Below are positions 26,501 to 35,475 of a stretch of DNA of 64,000 nt, piece after piece. Below the pieces are notes generated by a model. The model searched no databases. It had not been told where the DNA came from and saw only the letters and a list, made by a program, of their open reading frames with translations. The translations under genes were made by a program, and so were the position numbers. Source of the stretch: Acidiluteibacter ferrifornacis (GTDB lineage: Bacteria > Bacteroidota > Bacteroidia > Flavobacteriales_E > Vicingaceae); the NCBI RefSeq assembly GCF_009909615.1, contig NZ_WWNE01000003.1, forward strand, positions 283,122 through 347,121. Direction: 5' to 3'. Position 1 is the first letter of the stretch. Every line of letters begins with the position of its first letter.

Positions 26501-27881
26501 ATAATACGGCATTTTGTAGCCGTTCATAATCATCTCCGGTCCGAAAACCAGCAGCGGCCAATGGTTGATCTGCATTATTAAAATCTCTAATTTGTTGCGC
26601 CCCAGGAAGGTCAGCGTTTACACTTTGATACAAACTATTTGTCCCATTGGATGGAACTTGTATTGAACCTGTAGGTTGAGCTAAGTTTCTATTAAAAATT
26701 CTGTTTTGCTCTGCTAAGTCAGTAAAAGCTATGATGTTTTTTGTATTGGTAAAGGCACCTTGATTATTGGTGACATAGATTTCAATATCGGTAATTTGAA
26801 TCCTTGAATTTACACGTGGGGGTTCTTGTAATGCTTGTTCATAACTTTCTCTAAAAAAATGAGAAAGGAAAAAGTGCTTATTGAATTCATATTCTGCAGC
26901 AGACTTTTCAAACTCTTGAATTTGAGCTCCTCCTTTCACTTCAATAGACTTCCGTTCACCCTTTTCTTGTGAGAATATTGAGGTCACCCTTAATCGACCA
27001 AATTGCAATTCGGTTTTTACTCCAAATAATGTTTGACTTCCGTTAATTAAAGAACTCTGTAACGGTAAAGAAACATTTCCCGCTTCAATTTTTTGAATAA
27101 TTTCATCTTCATATCCGGTGTATTCCAATTTGGTTTGATTTTCAAAATCGAACGTCGCCTCAGTATTATAACTAGTTGAAAGCTTCAACTTTTCTCCAAT
27201 ATTTCCAATTACATTCAGTTGAATTCGTTGATTAAAATCAAAAGAACTCGTTCTTCTTTGACGTTCAGGTATAATTGGATTATCACGCTTTGAAACATTA
27301 ACACCAAAAGATAGTTCTGCTGAACCTTGAGGACGTATGTCAATAGTATTCCCTCCAAAAATCCGGTCAAACAATTCGCCCTTAACCTGCAACTGTGGTC
27401 TAAATCCCTCTGAGCGCTCTATCGTTTCAGCATCCGATTTACTTTTCCAGTATTCCTTCATACGCTTAGTCGCATCGTAATTAGCGTAATCTTCTAAACT
27501 CATATAGGTTGGGCTACGATAATATTTTTCACCTAACCTTTCGTAATAATTGTATTGTCCTGTTTCTGGATCGTACTCAAATCCTGATTTGATGTTGGAT
27601 GGAGTCTTAAGGTACAGAGGACTTTTGTCTGTTGTAAATGGATCGCTACTATTGTCGTTAAAAGGGTATATTAAATCAAGTGTGTCATCTTCAGTAGAAT
27701 CAATTGGGATACTAATCGTAAACTTAGTATTGTCTTTGAGAAAAACTTTCTCCTCCAAAAGCTCTTCCTCGTAGGGATAAGTCTCTATAGAAGAATCGCT
27801 AGCACCAGTTGAGTCATAAATAACTCCGAAAAGTGCTAAAGCGACTATTGACCTAAATGTATACTTAACGCTAATTTTCAA
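20541..27881 (-). CDS. sprA: SprA, type IX secretion outer-membrane translocon
   Basis: A single intact frame of 2446 residues. It starts with a signal segment (about 1-25), contains long SprA-type regions (for example RTPGYLKNSDSQANNYSRGV and VWVNELRLSDFDNEGGWAA) and ends in beta-strand-rich sequence finishing ISLRFTLSQ. SprA (Sov in Porphyromonas) forms the giant outer-membrane barrel through which type IX cargo passes, and is needed for gliding in Flavobacterium. Its order with maeB, ruvA, gcvH and a vanZ-like gene is the one usually seen in Flavobacteriia. Two cargo candidates with C-terminal sorting domains are encoded in the window (31540-32343, 38272-40224). Confidence 0.95.
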   Translation of the reverse strand: MKISVKYTFRSIVALALFGVIYDSTGASDSSIETYPYEEELLEEKVFLKDNTKFTISIPIDSTEDDTLDLIYPFNDNSSDPFTTDKSPLYLKTPSNIKSGFEYDPETGQYNYYERLGEKYYRSPTYMSLEDYANYDATKRMKEYWKSKSDAETIERSEGFRPQLQVKGELFDRIFGGNTIDIRPQGSAELSFGVNVSKRDNPIIPERQRRTSSFDFNQRIQLNVIGNIGEKLKLSTSYNTEATFDFENQTKLEYTGYEDEIIQKIEAGNVSLPLQSSLINGSQTLFGVKTELQFGRLRVTSIFSQEKGERKSIEVKGGAQIQEFEKSAAEYEFNKHFFLSHFFRESYEQALQEPPRVNSRIQITDIEIYVTNNQGAFTNTKNIIAFTDLAEQNRIFNRNLAQPTGSIQVPSNGTNSLYQSVNADLPGAQQIRDFNNADQPLAAAGFRTGDDYERLQNAVLLNPSEYTINRQLGYISLNRQLNPQDILAVSYRYTYNGQVYQVGDLSTDGIDGQDALYLKLLKGSIINTTMPMWDLMMKNVYSLDAFNINPTDFRFEIWYLNSETGVEIPFIPAAPIDNTPLLNVLELDRMTINNAKTESGDGVFDFIPGVTINEKNGRVYFPVLEPFGQTLRQKLGTQELGDKYAFDSLYTTTQVLAEQDAAHNRFTIKGSYQSSSSSEISLNTFNIPQGSVVVTAGGAPLVENQDYQVDYNLGRITILNQGILESGTPIKISLGSNSLFNVQTKTLIGSRFDYRVSKDFSLGGTVLNLTERPITRKINIGDEPISNTVIGLDGTYRTEVPFLTTLADKLPFYDTKEKSTLTVQGEFARLFPGNSRAISKAGVAYIDDFEGSQSIIEIRNANAWRLASTPQGQEDLFPEGNFNGDLAYGFNRAQLAWYSIDPLFFSETDSRTPGYLKNSDSQANNYSRGVLQTEVFPNKAVDPAQNQLIQTLDLAYYPTERGPYNYDVSGRPGVSSGLNPNGTLKDPTTRWGGIMRDLQTSDFEASNVGFIQFWVMDPFAEQDGNPNQKGGELYFNIGSISEDILKDGRLMFENGLPSEGGNQNTSSVIWGRIPTVSYIINAFDNNPNARDNQDVGLDGLKNDAERSNFTDYMTQLQNTLDANAFNDFSADPSNDDFHYYRGADYDQQQLSILERYKRFNGTEGNSPAQSTSADFSTSSTTLPDNEDLNGNFSLDRTEAYYQYKVNLSPEALRTENVGSNYITDVLTATAKAPNGETKEVRWIQFKIPIREPDKTVGSIRDFKSIRFMRMFLKGFDDNIVVRFAQLGLVRGEWRKYSNDQLIPGDTHNDEEGSTTFSSSAVNVEENSNRFPINYTIPPGIQREVDFGTTNLRQINEQSLVLNVCNLNDGYTRSVYRNVDLDIRQYKKIKMYAHAEAAGQEGDLRDNEIAVVMRLAIDFEQNYYEYEVPLTVTPFGTTSSSPDLIWPEANNIDLEFDKLLAVKKNRNVRMLDPSSGISITNAYSEPDGEKNTIRVKGNPNLAEVRVVMIGVKNLRTGETVFQDDGLPKCAEVWVNELRLSDFDNEGGWAATARATAQIADLGAVTLSGSMSTPGWGSLEQKLNERQRETRMQYDLSTSVELGKLLPEQARLSIPMYFGVSENIIRPEYNPLDPDVPLNDLIQDDDLSQDYRDSIRRITDDYTKTKSINFTNVRKERSPTKEKMLPFDVENFAVSYAYTETFHRDINTEYDNRKTYRGGINYNYTAKPLAIEPFKNVNFFKERKAFTLIKDINFNLYPTQYSFQTQVNRTYNERQVRNNTSYFEFAPFYQKTFTWNRIYSLRYNITKSLIFNYNANNMAQIGEPEGRVDRDVKDEYKQFTNEVWDNVLKFGSNTQFAQNVNLTYTLPFSKIPYFEWISANATYTGSYNWTLNGDIDADSLGATIKNSGNYALNTNFNMTSLYNKVEYLRELSKPKKKKDEIKRLTLADKTYRKKVEAGEIEDTTKEDEPSFFRTHIIDNFSRLAMSLKTMSGSYSVNEGTVLPNYNRDMNVLGFDGNFQAPGAGFVVGLQEPGTQFFDRALNEGWLLEGNEYGTLFISGNYAKTYSKNLNFRASFQPVKDLRIELTANQTYSESTSRYYIWNDTLVNSNTSALGGYDFGPTQVNGSFSTSFISIRTAFVKDDDDTYKNKVFDEFLASRSIISQRLGNDNPYSTFTYTDTMGGVYADGYGSTSQEVLINSFLSAYSGSDASSFELGEITSRIPVPNWSITYDGLSKLEFFKRYFRSFTIGHRYRSTFNVGSFTTNPFFDEENLDTRLNNSGDFIPRKQIASVSISEQFSPLMNIDMTWNNSLLTRLEYKKDRNMSMSLNNNQITEVKGTEVVIGLGYRLKNVKFPFSAKDNKKVSDVDLRADFSVRNNRTVIRKIVENENQLTAGQRIFSIKFTADYVFSSRLNIRAFFDRIMNTPFISSSFPTANTNAGISLRFTLSQ

Positions 27882-27896
27882 TGGGGATTCCTAATA

Positions 27897-28478
27897 CTAT
27901 ATACTCTTCAGCACTTGTTTAATAACTTCCTCTACGGTTAAATCTGGAGAGGCTTTTAAAATTTTAGCAATAGACTTCTCCGCTTGAGTTTTATTAAATC
28001 CAAGCATAACCAATGCTGATAACGCTTCTTCCTTTAGTGTATTGTCTATATCTAAAGAAAAATTACCCTCAAGACTAACTTTTGATAATTTATCCTTTAA
28101 ATCGATGACAATTCGCTGAGCTGTTTTTGCTCCAATCCCTTTCACTCCCTTCAACGCATTAATGTCATTGGACAAAATTGCATGCCTTGTTTCCTCAGGA
28201 CTTAATGAAGATAGTATCATTAATGCAGTAGAGGAACCTACCCCAGAAACAGTAATTAATAACCGAAATAATGCACGCTCACTTTCTTCCTTAAATCCAT
28301 ACAATAAATGGGCATCATCTCTTATAGTTAAATGGGTCAACAATTTACAATTCTCCTCTTGACCTATTTGAGAATAGGTAGTTAGAGAAATGAAAATTTG
28401 GTAACCAACACCACCACAATCAATAACGACATAAGTAGGTGTTTTTTCGACTAATCTACCTTGAATATGAGCAATCAT
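27897..28478 (-). CDS. ruvA: Holliday junction branch-migration protein RuvA
   Basis: A 193-residue protein starting [20 protein letters not shown], the OB-fold domain of RuvA. The helix-hairpin-helix segments are GVGSSTALMILSSL and GIGAKTAQRIVIDLKDK, and a small C-terminal domain follows for contact with RuvB. RuvA tetramers bind Holliday junctions. Its ATG overlaps the maeB stop by one base (TAATG). Confidence 0.95.
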   Translation of the reverse strand: MIAHIQGRLVEKTPTYVVIDCGGVGYQIFISLTTYSQIGQEENCKLLTHLTIRDDAHLLYGFKEESERALFRLLITVSGVGSSTALMILSSLSPEETRHAILSNDINALKGVKGIGAKTAQRIVIDLKDKLSKVSLEGNFSLDIDNTLKEEALSALVMLGFNKTQAEKSIAKILKASPDLTVEEVIKQVLKSI

Positions 28479-30751
28479 TAATCTTTCCTTGTTTGTGCAT
28501 CAACCACTGCTATGGTGACCATGTTTACTATTTCACGAACGTTACATCCCAATTGTAAAATATGAACTGGTTTCTTCATTCCCAACAAAATTGGACCTAC
28601 AGCCTCAGTATCTGACATTTCTTGAATTAGTTTATATGCAATATTTCCTGCTGATAAATTCGGAAAAATTAACACATTCGTTTTCTTGTTGGCTAATGTA
28701 CTAAATGGAAATTGTTCGTTCAACAATTCTTTACTCATTGCAAAATTGGCTTGCACCTCTCCATCAACAACGATTTCAGGATGATCCCTATGTAAAATTG
28801 CTACTGCTTTGCTCACTTTCTTTGCTTCTTCATAGTCAGACGAACCAAAATTTGAGAAAGACAGCATCGCAATCCTTGGTTTAATTTTAAATCTCGCTAC
28901 AGCTTTCGCTGTTAAAACTGCAATATCTGCTAAGTCCTCAGCCGATGGATCAACATTTATCGTAGTGTCTGCAAAAAACACAGGGCCATTTTTTGTGTTG
29001 ACGATATACATTCCGGCAATTTTATTCACTCCATCCTCTGTTCCAATCGACTGGAGTGCAGGCTTAATGGTCTCAGGATAATTCCTAGTAATTCCAGAGA
29101 TAAATGCATCGGCTTCTCCTGCTTCTACCATCATTGCTCCGTAGTAGTTCCTATCTCTCATTTTATGAGCAGACTCATATTCCGTCAATCCCTTACGATG
29201 TCTTTTCTCATACAACAAAGCACCGTACTTATTTCTTAACTCTTCTTGATCTGCAGCCTTCGGATCTATTATGGTTGCATCCGCCAAATCCAAATTATTT
29301 TCTTTGATTAGGGTATTTATACGATCCAGATTCCCTAGAAGAATTGGAATAGCTATCCCTTCGTCTTTCACAATTTGAGCTGCCTTTAATACCTTATAGG
29401 TGTCAGCTTCTGCAAACACCACTCGCTTTGGATTCTGCAGAGCTCGTTCAGTTAGATTTCTAATTAATTTATTATCAAGACCTAATCTGCGACTTAATTC
29501 TTCTTCATAGGCATTCCAATCAGTAATCTCTTTTTTAGCAACTCCCGAATCCATTGCAGCTTTTGCCACTGCTGGCGCTACCGCTAATATCAATCTAGGA
29601 TCAAGTGGTTTAGGTATAAAAAAATCACGACCAAACACCAGGTTTCTTGTACCATAAGCTTGGTTTACTACCTCGGGAACTGGCTCCTTCGCTAACTCTG
29701 CTATAGCTTTAACTGCTGCCAACTTCATCTCTTCATTAATAGCCGTGGCTCTGACATCTAAAGCTCCTCTAAATATAAATGGGAATCCAAGTACATTATT
29801 TACTTGGTTTGGATGGTCTGACCTTCCAGTCGCCATTATAATATCCTTTCTAGTACTTATTGCTTCTTTGTATGCGATTTCAGGATCAGGATTTGCTAAA
29901 GCAAATACAATTGGGTTGTCAGCCATAGATTTTATCATAGCCTTACTAACTACATTTCCCTTACTTAATCCTAGGAACATATCTGCTCCCTTTATCGCAT
30001 CAGCAAGTGTATGTATATCTTTATCTGTAGCAAACATAGCCTTAGATTCAGATAAATCTTGGTTATCCTTTCGAATAACACCCTTACTGTCACACATTAC
30101 CAAGTTTTCAGGCTTAACCCCTAAAGCGAAATAAAGTTTAACACATGCCATTGCAGATGCGCCTGCTCCATTCACTACCACCTTTATTTCATCTATTTTT
30201 TTATCGGCTAACTCTAAGGCATTTAACAAAGCAGCAGATGTAATGATTGCAGTACCGTGCTGATCGTCATGCATGATGGGAATATCCAACTCTTCCTTCA
30301 GTCTACGTTCAATTTCAAAACATTCAGGAGCTTTAATATCCTCTAAATTAATTCCTCCAAAAGTCGGGGAAATCGCTTTAACTGTATTTACAAAACTATC
30401 TACATCTTTAACATCTATTTCAATATCAAAAACATCTATATCCGCAAAAATCTTAAACAGTAATGCTTTCCCTTCCATCACTGGTTTAGAAGCTTCTGGC
30501 CCTATATCCCCTAACCCTAAAACGGCGGTACCGTTAGATATTACAGCTACCAAATTACCTTTTGCGGTATATTTATAAACATCTTCTTTATCTTTTTCAA
30601 TAGCCAGACATGGCTCTGCCACTCCAGGTGAATAAGCCAGAGACAAATCACGTTGTGAACTATATGGCTTTGTAGGTATTACTTCTATCTTACCTGGTTT
30701 TCCTTGAGAATGGTAATCTAGCGCTTCTAATTGTTTTCTGTTTCTAGGCAT
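28478..30751 (-). CDS. maeB: NADP-dependent malic enzyme with C-terminal phosphotransacetylase-like domain
   Basis: A 757-residue two-domain protein. The N-terminal malic enzyme part (about 1-430) includes [24 protein letters not shown] and HDDQHGTAI plus a Rossmann segment VVNGAGASA. The C-terminal part (about 430-757) resembles phosphate acetyltransferase (PTA), ending with [17 protein letters not shown]. MaeB enzymes decarboxylate malate to pyruvate with NADP; the PTA-like domain is thought to bind acetyl-CoA as an effector. The fusion is normal for the family. Confidence 0.93.
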   Translation of the reverse strand: MPRNRKQLEALDYHSQGKPGKIEVIPTKPYSSQRDLSLAYSPGVAEPCLAIEKDKEDVYKYTAKGNLVAVISNGTAVLGLGDIGPEASKPVMEGKALLFKIFADIDVFDIEIDVKDVDSFVNTVKAISPTFGGINLEDIKAPECFEIERRLKEELDIPIMHDDQHGTAIITSAALLNALELADKKIDEIKVVVNGAGASAMACVKLYFALGVKPENLVMCDSKGVIRKDNQDLSESKAMFATDKDIHTLADAIKGADMFLGLSKGNVVSKAMIKSMADNPIVFALANPDPEIAYKEAISTRKDIIMATGRSDHPNQVNNVLGFPFIFRGALDVRATAINEEMKLAAVKAIAELAKEPVPEVVNQAYGTRNLVFGRDFFIPKPLDPRLILAVAPAVAKAAMDSGVAKKEITDWNAYEEELSRRLGLDNKLIRNLTERALQNPKRVVFAEADTYKVLKAAQIVKDEGIAIPILLGNLDRINTLIKENNLDLADATIIDPKAADQEELRNKYGALLYEKRHRKGLTEYESAHKMRDRNYYGAMMVEAGEADAFISGITRNYPETIKPALQSIGTEDGVNKIAGMYIVNTKNGPVFFADTTINVDPSAEDLADIAVLTAKAVARFKIKPRIAMLSFSNFGSSDYEEAKKVSKAVAILHRDHPEIVVDGEVQANFAMSKELLNEQFPFSTLANKKTNVLIFPNLSAGNIAYKLIQEMSDTEAVGPILLGMKKPVHILQLGCNVREIVNMVTIAVVDAQTRKD

Positions 30752-30839
30752 TTTTGTTAACTTAAGAGCCCGTAAAAGTAAGCATTAATGAAGTCATTAA
30801 GAAATTACTTTTATCGTTAATCCTTCTGATAAAATTATA

Positions 30840-31535
30840 ATGACATTAAAGAAAGTCGTCGTATTATCTGGTGCTGGAGTTAGTGCTGAAAGTGGCCTTA
30901 AAACGTTTAGGGATTACAATGGATTATGGGAAAATTTCAAGATTGAGGATGTAGCCACTCCGGAAGCATTCCGTACAAATCCTGAATTGGTTCTAAGCTT
31001 TTACAATGAAAGAAGGAAGCAATTAAAGGCTGCAAAACCCAATGAAGCGCACTTCAATCTTGCCAAGCTAGAAGATGAGTATGAAGTTGCGATTATTACT
31101 CAAAACATTGATGATTTACACGAAAAGGCAGGCTCCACAAATGTCCTACACCTTCACGGAGAATTAAATAAAGCGGAAAGTAGCAAAAACCCAAGATTAA
31201 TTTATGAACTGAATCATGCAGATATAAAAATCGGAGATGTTTGTGAAGAAGGACATCAGCTACGACCTCATGTGGTCTGGTTTGGAGAAGCTGTACCAAA
31301 CATGGAAAGAGCTCTTAGAATTACCGCAGAAGCTGACATTTTTATCATTATTGGTACTTCTTTAGAGGTATATCCTGCTGCAAGTCTAATTAATTACACT
31401 CCAGATTATTGCGTTAAATTTCTTATTGACCCTAACACTCCATTAATTAGAGATGAAAAAAACTTTACAATAATAAAAGAAAAAGCCAGTAAGGGAACAT
31501 CCTTACTGGCTAAAAAATATCTTAAAAAGATTTAA
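30840..31535 (+). CDS. cobB: NAD-dependent protein deacylase (sirtuin), zinc-site lacking
   Basis: A 231-residue sirtuin: GAGVSAESGL (11-20), FRDYNGLW, TQNIDDLH (87-94) and the catalytic H106 in HLHGEL. Tyr55 and Arg58 (FYNERR) match the YxxR acyl-pocket signature of SIRT5/CobB-type enzymes, suggesting removal of acidic acyl groups such as succinyl as well as acetyl. The two CxxC pairs that bind zinc in many sirtuins are absent: only one Cys (in DVCEEGHQLRP) lies in that region. It is divergent from maeB. The 3' end of the reading frame contains the terminator of the convergent gene. Confidence 0.9.
   Translation: MTLKKVVVLSGAGVSAESGLKTFRDYNGLWENFKIEDVATPEAFRTNPELVLSFYNERRKQLKAAKPNEAHFNLAKLEDEYEVAIITQNIDDLHEKAGSTNVLHLHGELNKAESSKNPRLIYELNHADIKIGDVCEEGHQLRPHVVWFGEAVPNMERALRITAEADIFIIIGTSLEVYPAASLINYTPDYCVKFLIDPNTPLIRDEKNFTIIKEKASKGTSLLAKKYLKKI
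31481..31511 (-). terminator. Terminator for the 31540-32343 gene, inside the sirtuin coding end
   Basis: AGCCAGTAAGG (484-494) pairs with CCTTACTGGCT (501-511) over a 6-base loop. On the minus strand the stem is followed by TTTTCTTTT. It lies about 28 bases after the minus-strand stop and within the last 18 codons of the plus-strand sirtuin. Confidence 0.75.
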
Positions 31536-31539
31536 TTCT

Positions 31540-32343
31540 TTATTTTGTAATAATCAATTTTTGAGATTCTGTTGATTTTCCATTTAATCTAAAGTTGTAA
31601 AAATAGATCCCAGAATTCAATTCTGTTGCAGCTACATTAACTGTACCTTTATTTGAATTTAAAGGAATGGATTTCACTTGTTGACCTAACATATCATAAA
31701 TCTCAATTACTTTAGTTGAGAAATTCTTTCTAAAATCATAAGTTACATTAAATTGACCATTTGATGGATTAGGGCCTACAGTTACTGAATAATCGGTTTT
31801 AGAAATTTTAGTCAAGCCAACGGTTGTAATTACAAATTGAACATCTACAAAAACTGAATCACTTGGATTAAAGTGATCAAAAGCTACATATCTGAATGTT
31901 TGTGTACCAAATTCATAGTTTGGATTATTAAAGGTTCCATTGTAAAAATTATTTGGATCATGATAAATTGAAAGCGTTTTATTCAACGAATCCTTTCTTA
32001 TCCATACGATATCACTTGGGTCATTATATCTTATGGGTTGAGAACCTATCACTGAAGGTCCTAAACAAGTAAACCCCCAACAAAAATAATTAGATGTACT
32101 ATCGACTAGTGGAGTCATTTCGTATCTTTTCAAATCTACACGAATCGAATCAGAAGTAGAATTTATATTTTTAACGTACATTTTAACGTCCGGCACCAAT
32201 GACAAATCTGCCTCTGAAAACCAGTATCCAACAGTTGTACCTGTTACATCAGCATTTGTTTTGGGATTTATAAATTGAAAAGATTGAGCAAAAGATGCAA
32301 CACCTAATACCAACCCAGAAAAAGCGAGTAATATTTTTTTCAT
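31540..32343 (-). CDS. Secreted protein with type IX (type A) sorting domain
   Basis: A 267-residue protein with a signal peptide (MKKILLAFSGLVLGVASFAQ) and a C-terminal type IX sorting domain of about 80 residues (VGPNPSNGQFNVTYDF, then IYDMLGQQV, GIYFYNFRL and KLIITK). The middle part, about residues 20-185, is a beta-rich region I do not recognise; it includes two cysteines in FCWGFTCLG. It is expected to be exported by the Sec system, then carried by the SprA-dependent type IX system to the surface or medium. Confidence 0.82.
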   Translation of the reverse strand: MKKILLAFSGLVLGVASFAQSFQFINPKTNADVTGTTVGYWFSEADLSLVPDVKMYVKNINSTSDSIRVDLKRYEMTPLVDSTSNYFCWGFTCLGPSVIGSQPIRYNDPSDIVWIRKDSLNKTLSIYHDPNNFYNGTFNNPNYEFGTQTFRYVAFDHFNPSDSVFVDVQFVITTVGLTKISKTDYSVTVGPNPSNGQFNVTYDFRKNFSTKVIEIYDMLGQQVKSIPLNSNKGTVNVAATELNSGIYFYNFRLNGKSTESQKLIITK

Positions 32344-32411
32344 ATGAAGTAATTTTTAATGTAACAACAAATATAAGTTTTCTTGCTTAATTAAAGAACT
32401 TGGTGAGTAGA

Positions 32412-32456
32412 ATAGAAAAAACAAAGCCCATACAAAATAATGCATGGGCTTTGTTT
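32412..32456 (-). terminator. Terminator after infB
   Basis: ACAAAGCCCAT (421-431) and ATGGGCTTTGT (444-454) form an 11-bp stem; the minus strand continues with a T-run. It lies just after the infB stop at 32472 and ends the rimP-nusA-infB operon. Confidence 0.85.
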
Positions 32457-32471
32457 TAGTATTTACAATCC

Positions 32472-35408
32472 TTAAAGAGTTTGTTTTACTTCAACTTCTT
32501 CGTAAGCTTCAATAATATCTCCTTCTTGGATTTCATTATAATTTTCAATGTTCAATCCACATTCGTAACCTTTAGCTACTTCTTTTACATCGTCTTTGAA
32601 ACGTTTCAATGAACCTAGCAACCCGGTGTAAACAACAATTCCATCTCGAACTATTCTTACTTTATGGTTTCTATTAATTTTTCCATCCAACACCATACAA
32701 CCTGCAATAGTACCGACCTTAGAGATTTTAAAGGTTTCTCTAATTTCCAAAGTAGCAGTAACTCGCTCTTCAATCTTAGCTGCAAGCATACCTTCCATTG
32801 CTGCCTTAATTTCGTCGATAGCCGCATAAATAATAGAATATAATCTAATATCGATTTCTTCTCTCTCGGCCACCTTACGGGCATTTACTGAAGGTCGTAC
32901 TTGGAAACCAACAATAATTGCATCAGAAGCAGCAGCCAACATTACATCAGACTCACTAATTTGTCCTACAGACTTGTGAATTACATTCACTTGAATTTGA
33001 TCGGTAGATAATTTCAATAATGAATCAGACAATGCTTCAATAGAACCATCCACATCACCCTTAATGATTACGTTTAACTCTTGGAAATCACCGATCGCTA
33101 TTCGACGACCAATTTCATCCAAAGTAATGTGCTTCTTGGTTCTTACACCCTGTTCACGTTGTAATTGAAGGCGTTTAGTCGCAATATTCTTTGCTTCCTT
33201 CTCATCGTCCATTACTCTAAATTTGTCACCTGCATTTGGCGCTCCACTTAGTCCTAATAAAGAAAATGGCATCGATGGTCCGGCTTCGGTAATTTTCTGA
33301 CCTCTTTCATTGAACATCGCTTTTACTTTTCCATAATGAGGACCTGCCAACACCACATCTCCCATTCTAACTGTACCCGACTGAACCAATAAAGTAGAAA
33401 CATAACCACGTCCTTTATCCAATTCTGATTCAATTACAGTTCCAACTCCATTCTTATTAGGATTTGCTTTAACCTCTAGCAATTCTGCCTCTAGCAACAC
33501 TTTCTCTAAAAGATCTTCAACACCTTGTCCTGTTTTTGCGGAAATTTCTTGAGCTTGGAACTTTCCTCCCCACTCTTCCACTAAAATATTCATCTGAGAC
33601 AACTCTTCTCTAATCTTATCTGGATTTGCAGCCGGTCGATCGACCTTATTCAGTGCAAATACGATTGGAACACCAGCAGCTTGAGCATGATTTATAGCTT
33701 CTTTCGTTTGTGGCATCACATTATCATCGGTTGCAATTACAATAATTGCAATATCTGTTACTTGGGCTCCCCTAGCTCTCATCGCGGTAAACGCTTCGTG
33801 ACCTGGAGTATCTAGGAAGGTAATTTTCTTTCCACTATCTAACTCTACGTTATACGCACCAATGTGCTGTGTAATACCTCCTGCTTCACCTGCAATTACA
33901 TTCGCTTTACGAACATAATCCAATAATGATGTTTTACCGTGATCAACGTGACCCATTACCGTTACAATAGGATAACGCTCTACCAAGTCTTCTGGCTTAT
34001 CTTCCTCTTCTTCAACGGACTCTTGATCTTCAGAATCAACAAACTCAGTTTCGAATCCAAACTCCTCAGCCACAATTGATATGGTCTCAGCATCCAGTCT
34101 TTGGTTAATTGAAACGAATAAACCTAAACTCATACAAGCAGAGATTACATCATTTACACTAACGTCCATCATAGAAGCTAAATCATTTGCAGTAACAAAC
34201 TCAGTTACCTGCAACACCTTCATTTGTGCTTCTTGCTCTTCTAAGTCCTTTTGGGTCTGCTCACTAACAGCATCTCTTTTCTGACGTCTATATTTAGAAC
34301 CTTTAGATTTAGAAGTATTTCCTTGCAATCTAGCTAAGGTTTCCTTTACTTGATTTTGAATTTCCTTTTCAGTCAATTCAGGCTTTTCCTCTCTACGTTT
34401 TACTCCAGCACCGCCACCTTTTGCACCTCTTGGACCTTTCCCTCTTCTAGCATCACGTTCTTGTGCTGTTTCTTGAGGGGTATTAATTCTTTTTCTTCTC
34501 TTGCGTTTAGGCTTCTCCGTTTCCTTTTTATCAGAAGAAGATGCAACTGGTTTTTTGGCAGGCTTGCTAGGCAATTCAATCTTTCCTAACACTTTTGGGC
34601 CGTCTAATTTCTCGTATGAAGTTTTTATCTCCTCTCTTTCCTTAGGAGCCTCTTTTGGCGTAACTACCTCAGGAGTATTTACTTCTTTAGCCTTCTCAGC
34701 AGCGATTTTTTCCTTCTCTGCTTTATCTTTCGCCTTCTGCTCCTCCGCTTTTTTATGACGAATAGACTCTTCTTTGGCCAAACGATCTGCTTCTTCTTTC
34801 GCTTTTCTCTTGGCTTCTGCAGAATCTTTTTCTTTGTCTTTTTTAGACTTCTTATCAGGACGAGTCTTTAAGTTCAACTCATCTAAATTAATCTTTCCTA
34901 AAACCTTAGGGCCACCAGTATCTTCATCTGAAGCCGGAACCTCTTCTATTTTAATCGCTTTAGAAACTGGCTCTACTGGCTTAGGAGTTTCCTCTTCTTT
35001 TAGAGGCTCTGTTTTCTCAGGTGCAGGGACTTCTGGGATTTCTTTTTTTGCTTCAGCAGGCACATTGGCTGGAGAAACATTTTTAATCAAAACACCTTGA
35101 TCGTCGTCATCATCGTCTTCATCCTCTTCTTCAACTTCGACAACTTTTGGAGCCTCTTCTTTTGAATCAAGACTAATTTTCGCACGCTCATTCGTTGGAA
35201 GAGTTACTTTTTCAGACTCTTCTTTTGCGCTTTTTTCAGATTGAAACTCATTGGAAAGAATCTCATAAGTAGTATTGTCAATCTTCGTATTGGGATTACT
35301 CTCAATTGAGATACTTTTAGAAGACAAAAAGTCAACGATGGTAGAAATACCAACATTTAACTCTCTTGCAACCTTACTTAATCGTTTCGTTATTACCTTA
35401 TCAGACAT
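32472..35408 (-). CDS. infB: Translation initiation factor IF-2
   Basis: A 978-residue protein. The N-terminal third is charged low-complexity sequence (Lys/Glu-rich), typical of long IF-2 forms, after an IF2N-like start ([12 protein letters not shown]). The GTPase domain begins near residue 480 with GHVDHGKTS, followed by [18 protein letters not shown] and NKVD. C-terminal domains bind fMet-tRNA. It is the last gene of rimP-nusA-infB, an order conserved across bacteria. Confidence 0.96.
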   Translation of the reverse strand: MSDKVITKRLSKVARELNVGISTIVDFLSSKSISIESNPNTKIDNTTYEILSNEFQSEKSAKEESEKVTLPTNERAKISLDSKEEAPKVVEVEEEDEDDDDDDQGVLIKNVSPANVPAEAKKEIPEVPAPEKTEPLKEEETPKPVEPVSKAIKIEEVPASDEDTGGPKVLGKINLDELNLKTRPDKKSKKDKEKDSAEAKRKAKEEADRLAKEESIRHKKAEEQKAKDKAEKEKIAAEKAKEVNTPEVVTPKEAPKEREEIKTSYEKLDGPKVLGKIELPSKPAKKPVASSSDKKETEKPKRKRRKRINTPQETAQERDARRGKGPRGAKGGGAGVKRREEKPELTEKEIQNQVKETLARLQGNTSKSKGSKYRRQKRDAVSEQTQKDLEEQEAQMKVLQVTEFVTANDLASMMDVSVNDVISACMSLGLFVSINQRLDAETISIVAEEFGFETEFVDSEDQESVEEEEDKPEDLVERYPIVTVMGHVDHGKTSLLDYVRKANVIAGEAGGITQHIGAYNVELDSGKKITFLDTPGHEAFTAMRARGAQVTDIAIIVIATDDNVMPQTKEAINHAQAAGVPIVFALNKVDRPAANPDKIREELSQMNILVEEWGGKFQAQEISAKTGQGVEDLLEKVLLEAELLEVKANPNKNGVGTVIESELDKGRGYVSTLLVQSGTVRMGDVVLAGPHYGKVKAMFNERGQKITEAGPSMPFSLLGLSGAPNAGDKFRVMDDEKEAKNIATKRLQLQREQGVRTKKHITLDEIGRRIAIGDFQELNVIIKGDVDGSIEALSDSLLKLSTDQIQVNVIHKSVGQISESDVMLAAASDAIIVGFQVRPSVNARKVAEREEIDIRLYSIIYAAIDEIKAAMEGMLAAKIEERVTATLEIRETFKISKVGTIAGCMVLDGKINRNHKVRIVRDGIVVYTGLLGSLKRFKDDVKEVAKGYECGLNIENYNEIQEGDIIEAYEEVEVKQTL

Positions 35409-35475
35409 ATTGTTTTCGTCCTATTTTTTACAAATTTAAAAAATCTCTTGCTTCTTTTCTGCATTTGCAAGAAGA

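Noticed and set aside
28478..30751. Malic enzyme-phosphotransacetylase fusion as novel
   Set aside because: This two-domain layout is standard for MaeB.
34100..35300. Long open frames opposite the N-terminal half of infB
   Set aside because: They arise from the biased Lys/Glu/Ala codons of the IF-2 linker; no homologous protein is evident.
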